Positions 1 through 8,595 are shown, counted from the stretch's first letter. The stretch: 49,452 nt of DNA from Spirochaetaceae bacterium (GCA_031279285.1 JAITIR010000047.1:1-49452); one strand, 5' to 3'. Notes: generated from the sequence alone by a model not told the origin. Numbers and translations are program-made.

Positions 1-35
1 CTTCCTTATCGGGTTGGGCAAGCGGCAAAACGTCA

Positions 36-305
36 GGGCAACGCTGATTAACTTGAGGCCAATCATCGTTGCCCTATGTATTTGCTCATTTCATTACGCA
101 AATGTGTCAACAAAGTTGATATTCGCATTAAAGCAGCACCGATTTATGCGCATTCGCATAAATCAGTGCTTTCTTAGGCAAAACAGCTTAACGCTGTTTT
201 GTGGCGGGGCGGTTCATTTCCTAATTGCGTAAGCAATTGTACTTGTTCGACAAACTTGTCGATCGTCTCCCAAGTCTCATAAAATGCTGTGCATTTCATT
301 TATGA
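36..305. repeat. Intergenic array of consecutive perfect hairpins
   Basis: This 344-base gene-free stretch contains seven inverted repeats in a row. They are: 36-49/61-74 (14 bp, one mismatch); 107-111/115-119; 141-150/155-164 (10 bp, perfect), enclosed by 135-139/166-170; 179-187/193-201 (9 bp); 223-228/233-238; 247-253/256-262 (2-nt centre); and 282-287/291-296 nested in 277-282/300-305. No reading frame here looks like a gene. The first module begins GGGCAACGCTGATT, and a near copy of that half occurs at 48459. The structure resembles REP/BIME or MITE-type intergenic repeats. Function is unknown, and no transposase is nearby. Confidence 0.6.
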
Positions 306-344
306 ACAGGTCCTAATGATGAGCGAAGGCGGCCGTCCGCTTAC

Positions 345-1379
345 CTATGGGGATGCGGGAAAGGCGTCAAAACCGTGTTCTTTCAGACGCGCTATAGTGC
401 TTTTTACAGTAGCGCCTTCGGGTATGCTGACCGATACCGCCCAGTACGAAGTTCCGTCCACGGTGCGGGTGGCCAGCGCCGCGTTAAAACCGCCCGCTTT
501 CAGGCGCTCAGCCTGTAAAGCGGCGTTTTGCTTTTCCCTGTACAGGCCGGCCTGGAGCGGGCGGGAAACCTTCCTTGTCGTAGCGGAGGCGGCTTGCGTA
601 GCGGTGCGGGCGGAAGCCAGGTTTCTGGGGGCAGGCTGATCGGCGTCAACTCGGACATCCCCTGAGGACGCAACGGCGCGAAACTCCTCCCTGCCTGGGA
701 ACAGAAGCCAGTAGGCCGTCGTAAGCGCGGAAACAACTTTAGGGCCGTTGCCGCCGTCCGCCGTGGAACAGGCCTCCGGGCTGTCGGGAAATTCCTTAAG
801 TAATTTTGTCCTGTAATCGTTAACGCCGCCCGCCCGCCAAAGCGTGTAGTAAATTGCGGGCCGGTACAAAATGTAGTCCGGATTCTCCGCAATCGCGGCA
901 AGAGCCGCCGTATTGCCGTTATGAAGGGCCTCTATCTGGCCGTGTAGGTAGACGGCCCTTACGGAAATGTTTTTATCGTCACGGGATGTAAGAAGGAGCA
1001 GCTTTACAATGGCGTCCGCCTTGTCCCAGTCCCCGATGGAAACATAGCAGGCCGCGCTCTCAGCCAGCGCGGTATCGTCCCGTTTTTCCGGATTCGCATG
1101 CGCCGCGTTTTCCCAGGCCGTAGCCGCCTTTTCGATGTCGCCGGACAGGTAAAGGAGTCTCGCCAACTGCTTGTAAGCGTCGTGCTTTTTCCCGGCGTCT
1201 GCCCCGGAACTTTCCAACTCCGTAACGGCGGCCCGGAACTCGTCCCCGATATAGAACGGCTTTGTTTGAGTCACATCGCCGTTTTCAAGCGCGGCGGTGA
1301 CGCAGCCCAAAGCAACGCAGAGGCTCGCCGCAAAAAGTGTAATTTTTTTTGACAAAAGCATCATACCCATTATCGGCAT
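345..1379 (-). CDS. SPOR-domain protein with TPR-like repeats, probable lipoprotein
   Basis: About 344 residues. The N-terminus has a short basic stretch, a hydrophobic core and a cysteine in the context VALGC, so a signal peptide is clear and lipidation is plausible under the relaxed spirochaetal lipobox. The middle holds helical TPR-like pairs (around LYLSGDIEKAATAWENA and YVSIGDWDKAD). The last 70 or so residues are a SPOR domain, from LQAGLYREKQNAALQAERL to the C-terminus. SPOR domains of other bacteria bind denuded peptidoglycan at division sites. The start is uncertain: ATG codons lie at 1379, 1370, 1364 and 1361, all just before the signal peptide, and none has a strong Shine-Dalgarno site. 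A longer upstream reading frame exists but would bury the signal peptide. The gene is divergent from the phosphopantetheinyl transferase. Confidence 0.75.
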   Translation of the reverse strand: MPIMGMMLLSKKITLFAASLCVALGCVTAALENGDVTQTKPFYIGDEFRAAVTELESSGADAGKKHDAYKQLARLLYLSGDIEKAATAWENAAHANPEKRDDTALAESAACYVSIGDWDKADAIVKLLLLTSRDDKNISVRAVYLHGQIEALHNGNTAALAAIAENPDYILYRPAIYYTLWRAGGVNDYRTKLLKEFPDSPEACSTADGGNGPKVVSALTTAYWLLFPGREEFRAVASSGDVRVDADQPAPRNLASARTATQAASATTRKVSRPLQAGLYREKQNAALQAERLKAGGFNAALATRTVDGTSYWAVSVSIPEGATVKSTIARLKEHGFDAFPASP

Positions 1380-1586
1380 TTTCCGGTCAAATTTTGACCC
1401 GCCAGGCTCGCCGGCAGGCTTAACATACACAGCCAACTGGGGCGACGCTGCTACGCCAACATTGTTGGCCGCTTGCAAGCTAGACCAAACATTAATAAAC
1501 TCATCATCATGGTTGCAAAAACCCAGACCCCGCGTGTTAAACGACTCTACCTTAATGAACCGTCACGCCGCGAATGAGAAAAAATC

Positions 1587-2225
1587 ATGGAAGCGCTATA
1601 CAGTGATAAACCGGCCCTCTACGGCCTTGATATAGATTCAGTTATTTTTGACGAAAAACGGATCGATACGATGCCGCCAGACCGGGCCCAAAGGATACGT
1701 TCCTTACGTTTTTTGGACGATAGGAAGAGGTCTTTCGCGGCGGGGCTACTGCTGGAGGCCGCGCTGGGACGGGAGGCGCTGTTCCGCATCCGCAGGTACG
1801 ATAACGGCAAGCCTTACATTGACGGCGGGCCGTGCTTCAGCATCTCACATTCGGGAAACTGGGCTGTTCTTGCCGTCTGCCGGGAAAACACCGGCTTTGA
1901 CATCGAGTTTGCCGGGGCGGGCCGTGATACCGCCCTAATAGCGCGGCACGCCTTCCAACCTGAAGAGATCGAGGCGGCGGGGTGTGACGCCGGCATGTTT
2001 TACAGGATATGGACGGCCAAGGAATCCTACCTCAAGATGTTGGGCTGCTACCCACTATCCATATCAGGCTTTTGCGTTCAGTTGGAGGGCGAAGCGGGCC
2101 GCGTAAAAGGCAGTGCCGGTACAGAAATCCGCTTTTTTGAACAGTTTGACGGGTACGCGGCGGCGGTTTCCGCGCCCGCCGGCACGGAGTGGCCGCGCGA
2201 GCTAACGGTACTGTCCGGTATTTAG
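1587..2225 (+). CDS. 4'-phosphopantetheinyl transferase, Sfp type
   Basis: 212 residues, the usual length for the Sfp/AcpT-type family. These enzymes move 4'-phosphopantetheine from CoA to a serine of acyl- or peptidyl-carrier proteins. The two diagnostic motifs are visible: GFDIEF (residues 103-108, with Asp105 and Glu107 as the Mg ligands) and WTAKESYLK (142-150, with catalytic Glu146 and Lys150). FSISHS at 84-89 matches the conserved SxSH segment. ATG at 1587 follows a purine-rich GAGAAAA. No carrier-protein or NRPS/PKS gene is in the window, so the target may simply be the fatty-acid carrier protein, as in organisms lacking AcpS. The 94-base gap to cbiET has no obvious terminator, so co-transcription is possible. 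Confidence 0.85.
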   Translation: MEALYSDKPALYGLDIDSVIFDEKRIDTMPPDRAQRIRSLRFLDDRKRSFAAGLLLEAALGREALFRIRRYDNGKPYIDGGPCFSISHSGNWAVLAVCRENTGFDIEFAGAGRDTALIARHAFQPEEIEAAGCDAGMFYRIWTAKESYLKMLGCYPLSISGFCVQLEGEAGRVKGSAGTEIRFFEQFDGYAAAVSAPAGTEWPRELTVLSGI

Positions 2226-2319
2226 CTTGAAACGACGGAGCTTGGCGGGAAAACCACGCTGACAGGGCTGTACGTAAAACCGCCCGGTACCATTTGCGGA
2301 AGGAGCGTTCAACAGGAGT

Positions 2320-3573
2320 ATGGCTAAACAGGTTTATATAGTAGGCGCCGGGCCGGGCGGCGAAGGGCTTTTGACTGGCGAGGCACGGGAGGCGCTGGCA
2401 GGGAGCGAATGTGTGATAGGGGCGCGGCGGCTTTTGGACTCGTTTGCGGCGCTTGTACAGGGCAGGGAGACGCTTGCCCTTACCGTGGGTGAGGCCGTGA
2501 TCGAGGCGATAAGGGACGGTGGGCGGCGTGTGTACGCGGTGCTGGTATCGGGAGACAGCGGTTTCTTTTCGCTCTGCAAACGGCTCTTTCCGCTCGCAAG
2601 GGCGGAAGGCTGGGAAGTCCGCGTTCTATGCGGAATAAGTTCGGTCGCGTACTTCGCATCCCGGCTCGGCATCCCTTACGACGACGCGGTTTTGATTAGC
2701 TTTCATGGGAGGTTGCGGCCTGGCTGCGTCGGGGTGGAACGGGAGCGGCTCTTGAACGAGTTGACCGGGCTTGCCGCGCAAAACGGTAAGTGCTTTTTTT
2801 TGACGGACGGTGAACTGTCGCCTGAGCTTGTGTGCGGCACTCTGGCCGGGCGGGGCCTTGGGGAACTTCGCATAAGTGTCGGCGAAAGGCTCTCCCACCA
2901 GGACGAAAAAATATCTACAGGCACGGCGGACAGCCTGCTGAAGACGGAATTCAGCGCTCCAAATATAATTTGCGTGGAAAATGACGGAGCCGGGAAGTAC
3001 CCGTGTACAAATTTGCGGGATACGGACTTTTTTAGAGCTTCCGTACCGATGACAAAGGAGGATGTGCGTACGGTAAGTCTGGCAAAACTGCGCCTGAGAC
3101 CGGATTCGATCTGCTGGGACATCGGCGCCGGAACAGGTTCGGTATCCTGCGTGGCGGCGCTGGCCGCTCCTTACGGCAGAGTGTACGCGGTGGAACGGGA
3201 ATCTGACGCGGTAGACCTGATCAGACGGAACAAACAAAAGTTTGGCCTCTACAACCTTGAGCTTGTGGAAGGCGCCGCCCCCGCCGCCCTTGCCGCCTTG
3301 CCCCGCCCTGATTCCGTGTTTATAGGCGGAACGGGCGGCGCGCTTCGGGCCATAATGTGGGAAATACTAGCCAAAAATCCCGGCGTCCGTACCGTGATAA
3401 ACGCGATTACGCTTGAAACCCTTGCCGAGGCCCGGATGCTTATCGAGGAAAACGGCTTTCCTGACGTGGAAATGGTGCAGATCGGGGTAAACACGGTCCA
3501 AAAAGCGGGACAATACAGTATGCTGAAGGCACAGAATCCGGTTTTTGTGATAAGTTTTGGCGGGGCTGCATGA
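2320..3573 (+). CDS. cbiET: Precorrin-6Y/cobalt-precorrin C5,C15-methyltransferase (decarboxylating), CbiE-CbiT fusion
   Basis: 417 residues in two fused enzymes, as in CobL. Residues 1 to about 230 are the CbiE tetrapyrrole methylase, with VGAGPGGEGLLT at 8-19 and VSGDSGFFS at 76-84. Residues from about 243 to the end are CbiT, a Rossmann methyltransferase with DIGAGTGSVS at 267-276 as the S-adenosylmethionine loop. Together they methylate C5 and C15 and remove the C12 acetate carboxyl during corrin-ring synthesis. The ATG at 2320 follows AACAGGAGT. The stop overlaps the start of cbiA by 4 bases, implying translational coupling. No other corrin genes are here, so the pathway must be split around the genome or be partial. 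Confidence 0.93.
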   Translation: MAKQVYIVGAGPGGEGLLTGEAREALAGSECVIGARRLLDSFAALVQGRETLALTVGEAVIEAIRDGGRRVYAVLVSGDSGFFSLCKRLFPLARAEGWEVRVLCGISSVAYFASRLGIPYDDAVLISFHGRLRPGCVGVERERLLNELTGLAAQNGKCFFLTDGELSPELVCGTLAGRGLGELRISVGERLSHQDEKISTGTADSLLKTEFSAPNIICVENDGAGKYPCTNLRDTDFFRASVPMTKEDVRTVSLAKLRLRPDSICWDIGAGTGSVSCVAALAAPYGRVYAVERESDAVDLIRRNKQKFGLYNLELVEGAAPAALAALPRPDSVFIGGTGGALRAIMWEILAKNPGVRTVINAITLETLAEARMLIEENGFPDVEMVQIGVNTVQKAGQYSMLKAQNPVFVISFGGAA

Positions 3574-4928
3574 AAAATCTGCCGAGGATCATGGTTTCCG
3601 GCGGCGGGAGCGACTCGGGGAAGACGACGCTGACCTGCGCCCTCCTGGATCTGTTCTCGCGGCGCGGCCTTAAAACCGCTGCCTTTAAGTGCGGGCCCGA
3701 CTACATAGATCCTATGTTCCACCGCGAGACGCAGGGGACATATTCGTCAAACCTTGATCTTTACATGCTGGGCGAAGATACCGTTTGCCGTCTGCTACTT
3801 GAAAACGGAGCCGGGGCCGACATTGCCGTTCTTGAAGGCGTGATGGGTTTTTATGACGGGGTTGGCGGTGGCACGGCGGAAGCAAGTGCGTGGCATCTGT
3901 CCCAGCTTACCGAAACGCCGGTACTGCTTGTAGAGAACTGCAAAGGAAGCTCCCTCACCGCGGCGGCCCGCATCAAGGGCATTGCCGGGTTCAGACGGAA
4001 CAACATACGCGCCGTGCTGTTGAATAATGCCGGCGAGGTGCTTTTCGGCATGGTAAAGCCGGAGATAGAACGTGAAACCGGCCTCTACGTGGCGGGCTGC
4101 CTGCCTTATATGCCGGAATGTGCGATAGAAAGCCGCCATTTGGGGCTGGTAACGGCGGCAGAAATTAGGGGTTTGCGTCAAAAGATCGCGCGGCTTGCCG
4201 ATGCTGTCGAAAAAACAGTTGATATTGACGCGATTCTGGCGGTGGCGGCCACCGCGCCTTTGCTAAAAGACAGTTCCCCGGCAAAAACCGCGCCGCCGTC
4301 CAAAAAGAGGCCGCGCATAGCGGTGGCGCGTGACAGGGCTTTTTGCTTTTACTACGAGGACGGTCTCCGCCTGCTCGAAAAGCTGGGGGCTGAATTAGTC
4401 AATTTCAGCCCGCTTAACGATGCAACGCTGCCGCCCTCGACAGACGGCCTCATACTTGGCGGCGGCTACCCGGAACTGTACGCGGCGGAACTATCATCAA
4501 ACGTAACGATGCTTGACTCGGTACGGGACGCGGTGAAAGGCGGTCTGCCCACCCTGGCCGAATGCGGCGGCTTCATGTACCTGCACCGTGAACTGGAGGG
4601 CACGGATGGCAAGCGTTACCCGCTTGCCGCCGTGATCGACGCAGGCTGCGAAAAAAAGTCTCGCCTTGTCCGTTTTGGCTACGCCGAATTTACCGCGAAT
4701 GTTGACAACCTGCTCTGCCGGGCAGGTGAAACGTTGCGCGGGCATGAGTTCCATTACTGGGACAGCGGAGAGGCAGGCTCAGGTTTTACCGCTGTAAAAC
4801 CTGTTTCCGGCAAAAGCTGGAACTGCATAGTCGCCACGGAAACACTGTTTGCCGGTTTTCCCCACTTTCACTTTTGCGCGGCGCCCGAAACGGCGGAACG
4901 CTTTTTGAACAAATGCTGTGAACGGTGA
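3570..4928 (+). CDS. cbiA: Cobyrinic acid a,c-diamide synthase
   Basis: 452 residues, typical of CbiA/CobB. The N-terminal dethiobiotin-synthetase-like ATPase has a P-loop GGSDSGKTT at 12-20 and the CGPDYIDP motif at 41-48. The C-terminal class-I glutamine amidotransferase-like domain has ECGGFMYL with the nucleophile Cys332 and ends with an FPHFHF segment carrying the catalytic-type histidine. It amidates the a and c side chains of (hydrogeno)cobyrinate using glutamine and ATP. The ATG overlaps the cbiET stop (ATGA, 3570-3573), so the two are one translational unit. Downstream, 4929-5228 carries no clear terminator. Confidence 0.93.
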   Translation: MKNLPRIMVSGGGSDSGKTTLTCALLDLFSRRGLKTAAFKCGPDYIDPMFHRETQGTYSSNLDLYMLGEDTVCRLLLENGAGADIAVLEGVMGFYDGVGGGTAEASAWHLSQLTETPVLLVENCKGSSLTAAARIKGIAGFRRNNIRAVLLNNAGEVLFGMVKPEIERETGLYVAGCLPYMPECAIESRHLGLVTAAEIRGLRQKIARLADAVEKTVDIDAILAVAATAPLLKDSSPAKTAPPSKKRPRIAVARDRAFCFYYEDGLRLLEKLGAELVNFSPLNDATLPPSTDGLILGGGYPELYAAELSSNVTMLDSVRDAVKGGLPTLAECGGFMYLHRELEGTDGKRYPLAAVIDAGCEKKSRLVRFGYAEFTANVDNLLCRAGETLRGHEFHYWDSGEAGSGFTAVKPVSGKSWNCIVATETLFAGFPHFHFCAAPETAERFLNKCCER

Positions 4929-5007
4929 AGCGCATACAGACCTGCTGAGGCTGCCGGAAAAGTAGCCGCACATCAAAAACTGTGGTATACAGTATCTACT
5001 ATAGGCC

Positions 5008-5276
5008 CGTTATAAATACTTTGATATGTCCTGGCAGCCTGCTGCACAGGGATTGTTCCCGGGTATTGCTGAAATGTTACGCTCTGGGATTAATCGGCGG
5101 AGAAACTGATAGCGCAGCATATCCAGTTGGATAAGCAGGCAAAAGGGGAGACGGACTTACGTTGGGCTGCCTACCCATACGTGTACGACGTGAACTCCAA
5201 AGATACCGCGCAGCAAATTGTTGTTATCTTAGCTAAAAAACCTGGCCGCTATTGTGTCGTTTGGGTCTATGTCTAG
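5008..5276 (+). pseudogene. Possible decayed coding remnant downstream of cbiA
   Basis: The ~300-base spacer after cbiA reads as protein-like sequence in two plus-strand frames. One runs about 5008-5090 (includes FDMSWQPAAQGLFPGIAEML). The other runs 5094-5276 (includes ETDLRWAAYPYVYDVN and AQQIVVILAKKP), ending at TAG 5274-5276. A single frameshift between about 5076 and 5097 would join them. There is no ribosome binding site, and the 3' end runs into the convergent TPR gene. I do not recognise the family. It could be a relic of a lost gene or chance coding-like composition. Confidence 0.25.
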
Positions 5277-6179
5277 GACCCTGCGGAACAGGGCGGCGGC
5301 TTCTGTTTCATGCCCTGTTCTGAGTTCCAGCACCGCCAGGTTTGAAATAAGTTTTGTGTTTTTGGCATCTTCCGACAGCGCGCTTTCCAGATGACGGCGG
5401 GCGCCGGCATAGTCTCCACTTTCCATCAGGCATATCGCAAGCTCGTTGCTCGTGTCGGGACAGAGACCGCCTGCTTCCACAGACTTGTGGAAGCAGGCGG
5501 CGGCATCTTTCCAGCGTTTCAGCCTGCGGAGCGCCCAGCCGAGCATGAACCAACCGTTCCAAGAATCAGGGTGACGCTCCAGGAATTTACGCAGCTTCCC
5601 CATACCGGCCTCTTCGTTACTGCCGCTTATCAGCCGGTACGCCTCCATGTAGTCCGGCTCGCCTGAGGCGCCGCAGGCTTCGGCATCTTCATCAAGCATA
5701 GCTTTCAGCGCCGTCACTTCGGGAGAGCCTGGGAAGAGGCCCAGAAGCGCCTCAATAGCCTCACGCGCCTTGCCGTAAGCGCCGTTTTGAGCATGCGTTA
5801 TCGCGGCCGCCCTAAATTCTGCCAGTATGCCGGGCTTGAACGCAAGCACAAAACTTCGGTAGTATTCGGAAACCTCATCGCCAGCCTTGCCTGCCGCCGC
5901 GTAGCGACAGATAACACGAATCATCCCGGCCACTATCATCTCTATCGTAAGATTCTCCAACGCGGCAGGCAGTGAGGCTTCCGATCCGGCAGCGAAACTT
6001 ATTTCAACAGGTATCGGGATGGAAGTCTTTAAAGGAACCCCGGCCGCCGCGCATTTTAATGCGAGGCTTTCGGATACGGGCAGGAAGACAACTTTAATCA
6101 CGGCGCCGTCATCGTCCCGGCTGACAGTAAAGTCATGTTTAACATCCCTGCCGTCACGGCGGACGCCGGTATCAGGCAT
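5229..6179 (-). CDS. TPR-repeat protein, partner of the PilZ protein
   Basis: 316 residues, no signal peptide, probably cytoplasmic. The first ~120 residues form a beta-rich domain I cannot assign. From about 150 to the end there are helical TPR units, clearest in WNGWFMLGWALRRLKRWKDA, LCPDTSNELAICLMESGDYA and NTKLISNLAVLELRTGHETE, ending FRRVLDIDPNDTIAARFF. The ATG at 6179 overlaps the stop of the upstream PilZ gene as TGATG, so the two are translationally coupled. A TTG one codon upstream is less likely. A TPR scaffold coupled to a c-di-GMP receptor suggests a shared protein complex, perhaps in motility control. That is inference from context only. Confidence 0.7.
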   Translation of the reverse strand: MPDTGVRRDGRDVKHDFTVSRDDDGAVIKVVFLPVSESLALKCAAAGVPLKTSIPIPVEISFAAGSEASLPAALENLTIEMIVAGMIRVICRYAAAGKAGDEVSEYYRSFVLAFKPGILAEFRAAAITHAQNGAYGKAREAIEALLGLFPGSPEVTALKAMLDEDAEACGASGEPDYMEAYRLISGSNEEAGMGKLRKFLERHPDSWNGWFMLGWALRRLKRWKDAAACFHKSVEAGGLCPDTSNELAICLMESGDYAGARRHLESALSEDAKNTKLISNLAVLELRTGHETEAAALFRRVLDIDPNDTIAARFFS

Positions 6180-7123
6180 CAACCGTTAGGCACAGAGGAG
6201 GCGGCAGGCGCGTCCGCCGTATCGACGCCAGGCATGGGACGGTTTGTCCGGGTATCCGTTCTTATTGTGTTAAGGTAATCGCTCAACCGCACCTTGTACG
6301 TCATAGGCACAGGGTCATTGTAGAGTATATTTAACACAACCATATCTTTACGTTCCGCTACTTTTTCGATATCTATGGACTTTCCGATAATGCTGTAGCT
6401 TTCGGTAGGTTCATCAAACTCAAATTTTATCGTGATCTGCTTGTTTATCAGGAATTTCGATAAACCGAGCATGATAATGCGCGCTCCTGTAAAAGAGATA
6501 TCCCGCAGTATGCATCGCCGCGGCACACCGTCTATCGTAACACCGACCTCTTTTGGCGTAAGATGCAGCTTGCGCATTGTTTCTGGCGTTATCGTTATAC
6601 GCTCGTCCTTGCGTTTGGTAAAACTTTTGTTTGCTTCGATGATCCGCCCTACAATCTCGATCAGGTCGTCCGGTGGACGCTGTGAAAATTGTAGCGTGAA
6701 CATGGACATATCGGGACCCGCATCGTACGGTGCGGAACCGGCCACACGGGCGGTTACCAAAAAAGCTACCTGTTCACCGCTGGAAGGCACTTTGAAGCAG
6801 AATTTTATGCTTGCCGAATTATTAGTCTCTTTCAGCTTATCCATCAAGCCCGATTTATTGCTTGCTACTATCTTTGCTTCCTCAAAACTCGTCGAATATA
6901 TAACGCACGGGAAAAAATCCGAACCGCATTTCAGAATGATCTGCTTTGCCTGCAAACCTGTTACCTGGATAACCTCTTTATGAAAGGTTATAGGTATATT
7001 CCTGAATTCAGCATAGTAGTCTTGTATTTTTTGTCGTGGTAATACTGCCATACTTTCTTTATAATACAGTGTTTTTGAATTTTTGTAAAGGCGGCGCATT
7101 GCCTCATCAAAAATGTTCCCCAA
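6179..7123 (-). CDS. PilZ-domain cyclic-di-GMP receptor, treponemal type
   Basis: 314 residues. The C-terminal half has the PilZ ligand signature: RKDER (RxxxR) near residue 172, followed about 35 residues later by RDISFTGARI, which fits the (D/N)xSxxG element. The N-terminal ~150 residues are a YcgR-N/PilZN-like region with no transmembrane segment. Treponema denticola has a PilZ receptor of this general architecture that binds c-di-GMP and affects motility and virulence. Equivalence is inferred from architecture. The start is TTG at 7123, with GGAGG 11 bases upstream, a longer spacing than usual. It is followed by the TPR gene in a TGATG overlap. Confidence 0.85.
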   Translation of the reverse strand: MGNIFDEAMRRLYKNSKTLYYKESMAVLPRQKIQDYYAEFRNIPITFHKEVIQVTGLQAKQIILKCGSDFFPCVIYSTSFEEAKIVASNKSGLMDKLKETNNSASIKFCFKVPSSGEQVAFLVTARVAGSAPYDAGPDMSMFTLQFSQRPPDDLIEIVGRIIEANKSFTKRKDERITITPETMRKLHLTPKEVGVTIDGVPRRCILRDISFTGARIIMLGLSKFLINKQITIKFEFDEPTESYSIIGKSIDIEKVAERKDMVVLNILYNDPVPMTYKVRLSDYLNTIRTDTRTNRPMPGVDTADAPAASSVPNG

Positions 7124-7143
7124 ATTATAATGAACCTCCCCGC

Positions 7144-7159
7144 CGCAAACTTGTTTGCG
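7144..7159. repeat. 16-bp palindrome with 2-nt centre
   Basis: CGCAAAC-TT-GTTTGCG, perfect over 7 bp, lies in the divergent spacer between the PilZ gene and nifB. It belongs with similar 2-nt-centre palindromes in other spacers (247-262, 18055-18066, 19557-19586, 47506-47523, 47573-47588). It is close to the PilZ start and could act as an operator or as part of the 5' leader. Confidence 0.45.
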
Positions 7160-7227
7160 ACTTCAGTGCGGAGGAACTTCGTTTTTCAGCCATGTGATGA
7201 GTTTAGTGTTGTTTGGCTTAGGCCGCC

Positions 7228-7293
7228 ATCACAATTTGTCGTGATATAATTACTATTTTCCTACTTGACATATATGAATAATATTGTTATTGT
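7228..7293 (+). promoter_or_regulatory. Candidate nifB promoter with upstream inverted repeat
   Basis: TTGACA at 7265-7270, a 17-base spacer, then TATTGT at 7288-7293, is a good housekeeping-sigma promoter reading toward nifB. An inverted repeat ATCAC-N8-GTGAT (7228-7232/7241-7245) lies 20 bases upstream of the -35 box, where an activator could bind. No TGGCAC-N5-TTGC sigma-54 element is visible, so nifB is apparently not under the proteobacterial NifA/sigma-54 arrangement. Confidence 0.5.
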
Positions 7294-7332
7294 CCTATGG
7301 TTTTATGGGTAAACCTTTGACAGGAGCGTAAT

Positions 7333-8595
7333 TTGTATACTGTAGATTCGAAAAAAGCCGTCAATTTGCTAAAAACGGCAAGTCATCCCTGTTTTTCCGG
7401 CTGCGGCGGCGGACATAGCCGCGTACACCTTCCCATAGCTCCTGCCTGCAACATACAGTGCAACTACTGTGTGCGCAAATACGACTGTCCCAATGAAAGC
7501 CGTCCAGGTGTTACTGCAAAGGTTTTATCGCCGCACCAGGCGTTGGAACGTTACCTCCTAGTAAAAGAAAAGATCGGGAAGCCGGATGTTGTGGGTATAG
7601 CGGGGCCTGGTGACGCCCTCGCAAATTTCCAAGCGCTCAAGGAGACTCTCATCCTTGTGCGTCAGATTGAACCGGAAATTACGTTCTGTATTTCAACCAA
7701 CGGGCTGGCGTTGCCTATGTATGCCGGCGAACTTGAAGACCTGGGCGTCTCCCACGTCACGGTAACGGTAAACGCCGTGGCCCCTGTCATAGGAAAGCGT
7801 ATTTACCGCTACGTGCGGTTTAATGACAGAAACTACATGGGCATTGATGCGGCAAAGGCGCTTCAGGAGAATCAGCTTGATGGAATAAGACGCATTGTGG
7901 ATATGGGCATGGTCTGCAAGGTAAATATCGTGATGCTGGCTGGGATAAACGATGCGCACATCCCGGATGTTGTCAAAACCGTTGCCGGGCTGGGGGTGGC
8001 TATGTCAAACATAATGCAGCTTATCCCGGTCAAGGGCAGTATATTTGAACATCTACCGCTTGTAAGCAACACGGACATCACAAGAATGCGGAAACAATGC
8101 GAGGGGATACTTCCACAGATGTACCATTGCAGGCAGTGCCGGGCCGATGCCGCAGGCACGCTGGACAACGATATTTCGCTTTCGTTAAACAGCAGCGCGG
8201 AGCCACCGGCAAAAACAAAGCGCACTTATTCGGATAATCCCCTGCGCTTCGCCGTAGCATCAAAGAACGGCTACCTGGTGGATCAGCATTTCGGCCACAC
8301 CGTCGCATTTTATGTTTATGAATACTCGCGTGGACAGGTAACTTTCTTTGAACGCCGTGAGATTCCACGCTACTGTTCCGGGCCGGAAGGGTGCGGGGAT
8401 CGAGGGGAGATGATGAAGACTATTATATCCGTAATAGAAGACTGTACGGGTGTGATTGCCGTGCGCATAGGGGAAATGCCCAGATCAATTCTGGCCGAAA
8501 AAGGAATACGGTTTTTTATGACCTACGACTATGCTACCACCGCGGTTGGCATTGCGGCGGAACAAGTTACGGAGAGCGTCTGCGGCATCGAATAG
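7333..8595 (+). CDS. nifB: Nitrogenase cofactor biosynthesis radical SAM protein NifB
   Basis: 420 residues. NifB fuses two [4Fe-4S] units and inserts a carbide to make NifB-co, the precursor of FeMo-co. HPCFSGCGGGHSR (18-30) is the NifB-specific N-terminal signature. CNIQCNYC (39-46) is the radical-SAM CxxxCxxC site. GPGDAL (91-96) and HCRQC (265-269) match conserved cluster and substrate elements. Residues from about 305 to the end form the NifX/NafY-like cofactor-binding domain, including DQHFGH. The start is TTG at 7333 with AGGAG at 7322-7326. There is no nearby ATG. No other nif gene is in the window, so nifHDK must be elsewhere. The gene stands alone between divergent and convergent neighbours. 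Confidence 0.96.
   Translation: MYTVDSKKAVNLLKTASHPCFSGCGGGHSRVHLPIAPACNIQCNYCVRKYDCPNESRPGVTAKVLSPHQALERYLLVKEKIGKPDVVGIAGPGDALANFQALKETLILVRQIEPEITFCISTNGLALPMYAGELEDLGVSHVTVTVNAVAPVIGKRIYRYVRFNDRNYMGIDAAKALQENQLDGIRRIVDMGMVCKVNIVMLAGINDAHIPDVVKTVAGLGVAMSNIMQLIPVKGSIFEHLPLVSNTDITRMRKQCEGILPQMYHCRQCRADAAGTLDNDISLSLNSSAEPPAKTKRTYSDNPLRFAVASKNGYLVDQHFGHTVAFYVYEYSRGQVTFFERREIPRYCSGPEGCGDRGEMMKTIISVIEDCTGVIAVRIGEMPRSILAEKGIRFFMTYDYATTAVGIAAEQVTESVCGIE

Noticed and set aside
1509-1577. 22-codon frame (MVAKTQTPRVKRLYLN...) before the phosphopantetheinyl transferase
   Set aside because: Protein-like but without a Shine-Dalgarno site or recognisable family; too short to support alone.
2226-2319. 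Adenosylcobalamin riboswitch before cbiET
   Set aside because: I looked for the conserved B12-box and the stem set; the 94-base spacer is too short and shows neither.
2626-3237. Long minus-strand frame within cbiET
   Set aside because: Antisense to a complete CbiET with full motifs; no ribosome binding site, high-GC frame shadow.
7141-7332. Sigma-54 (NifA-type) promoter before nifB
   Set aside because: No TGGCAC-N5-TTGC or close variant is present; a TTGACA/TATTGT promoter fits better.
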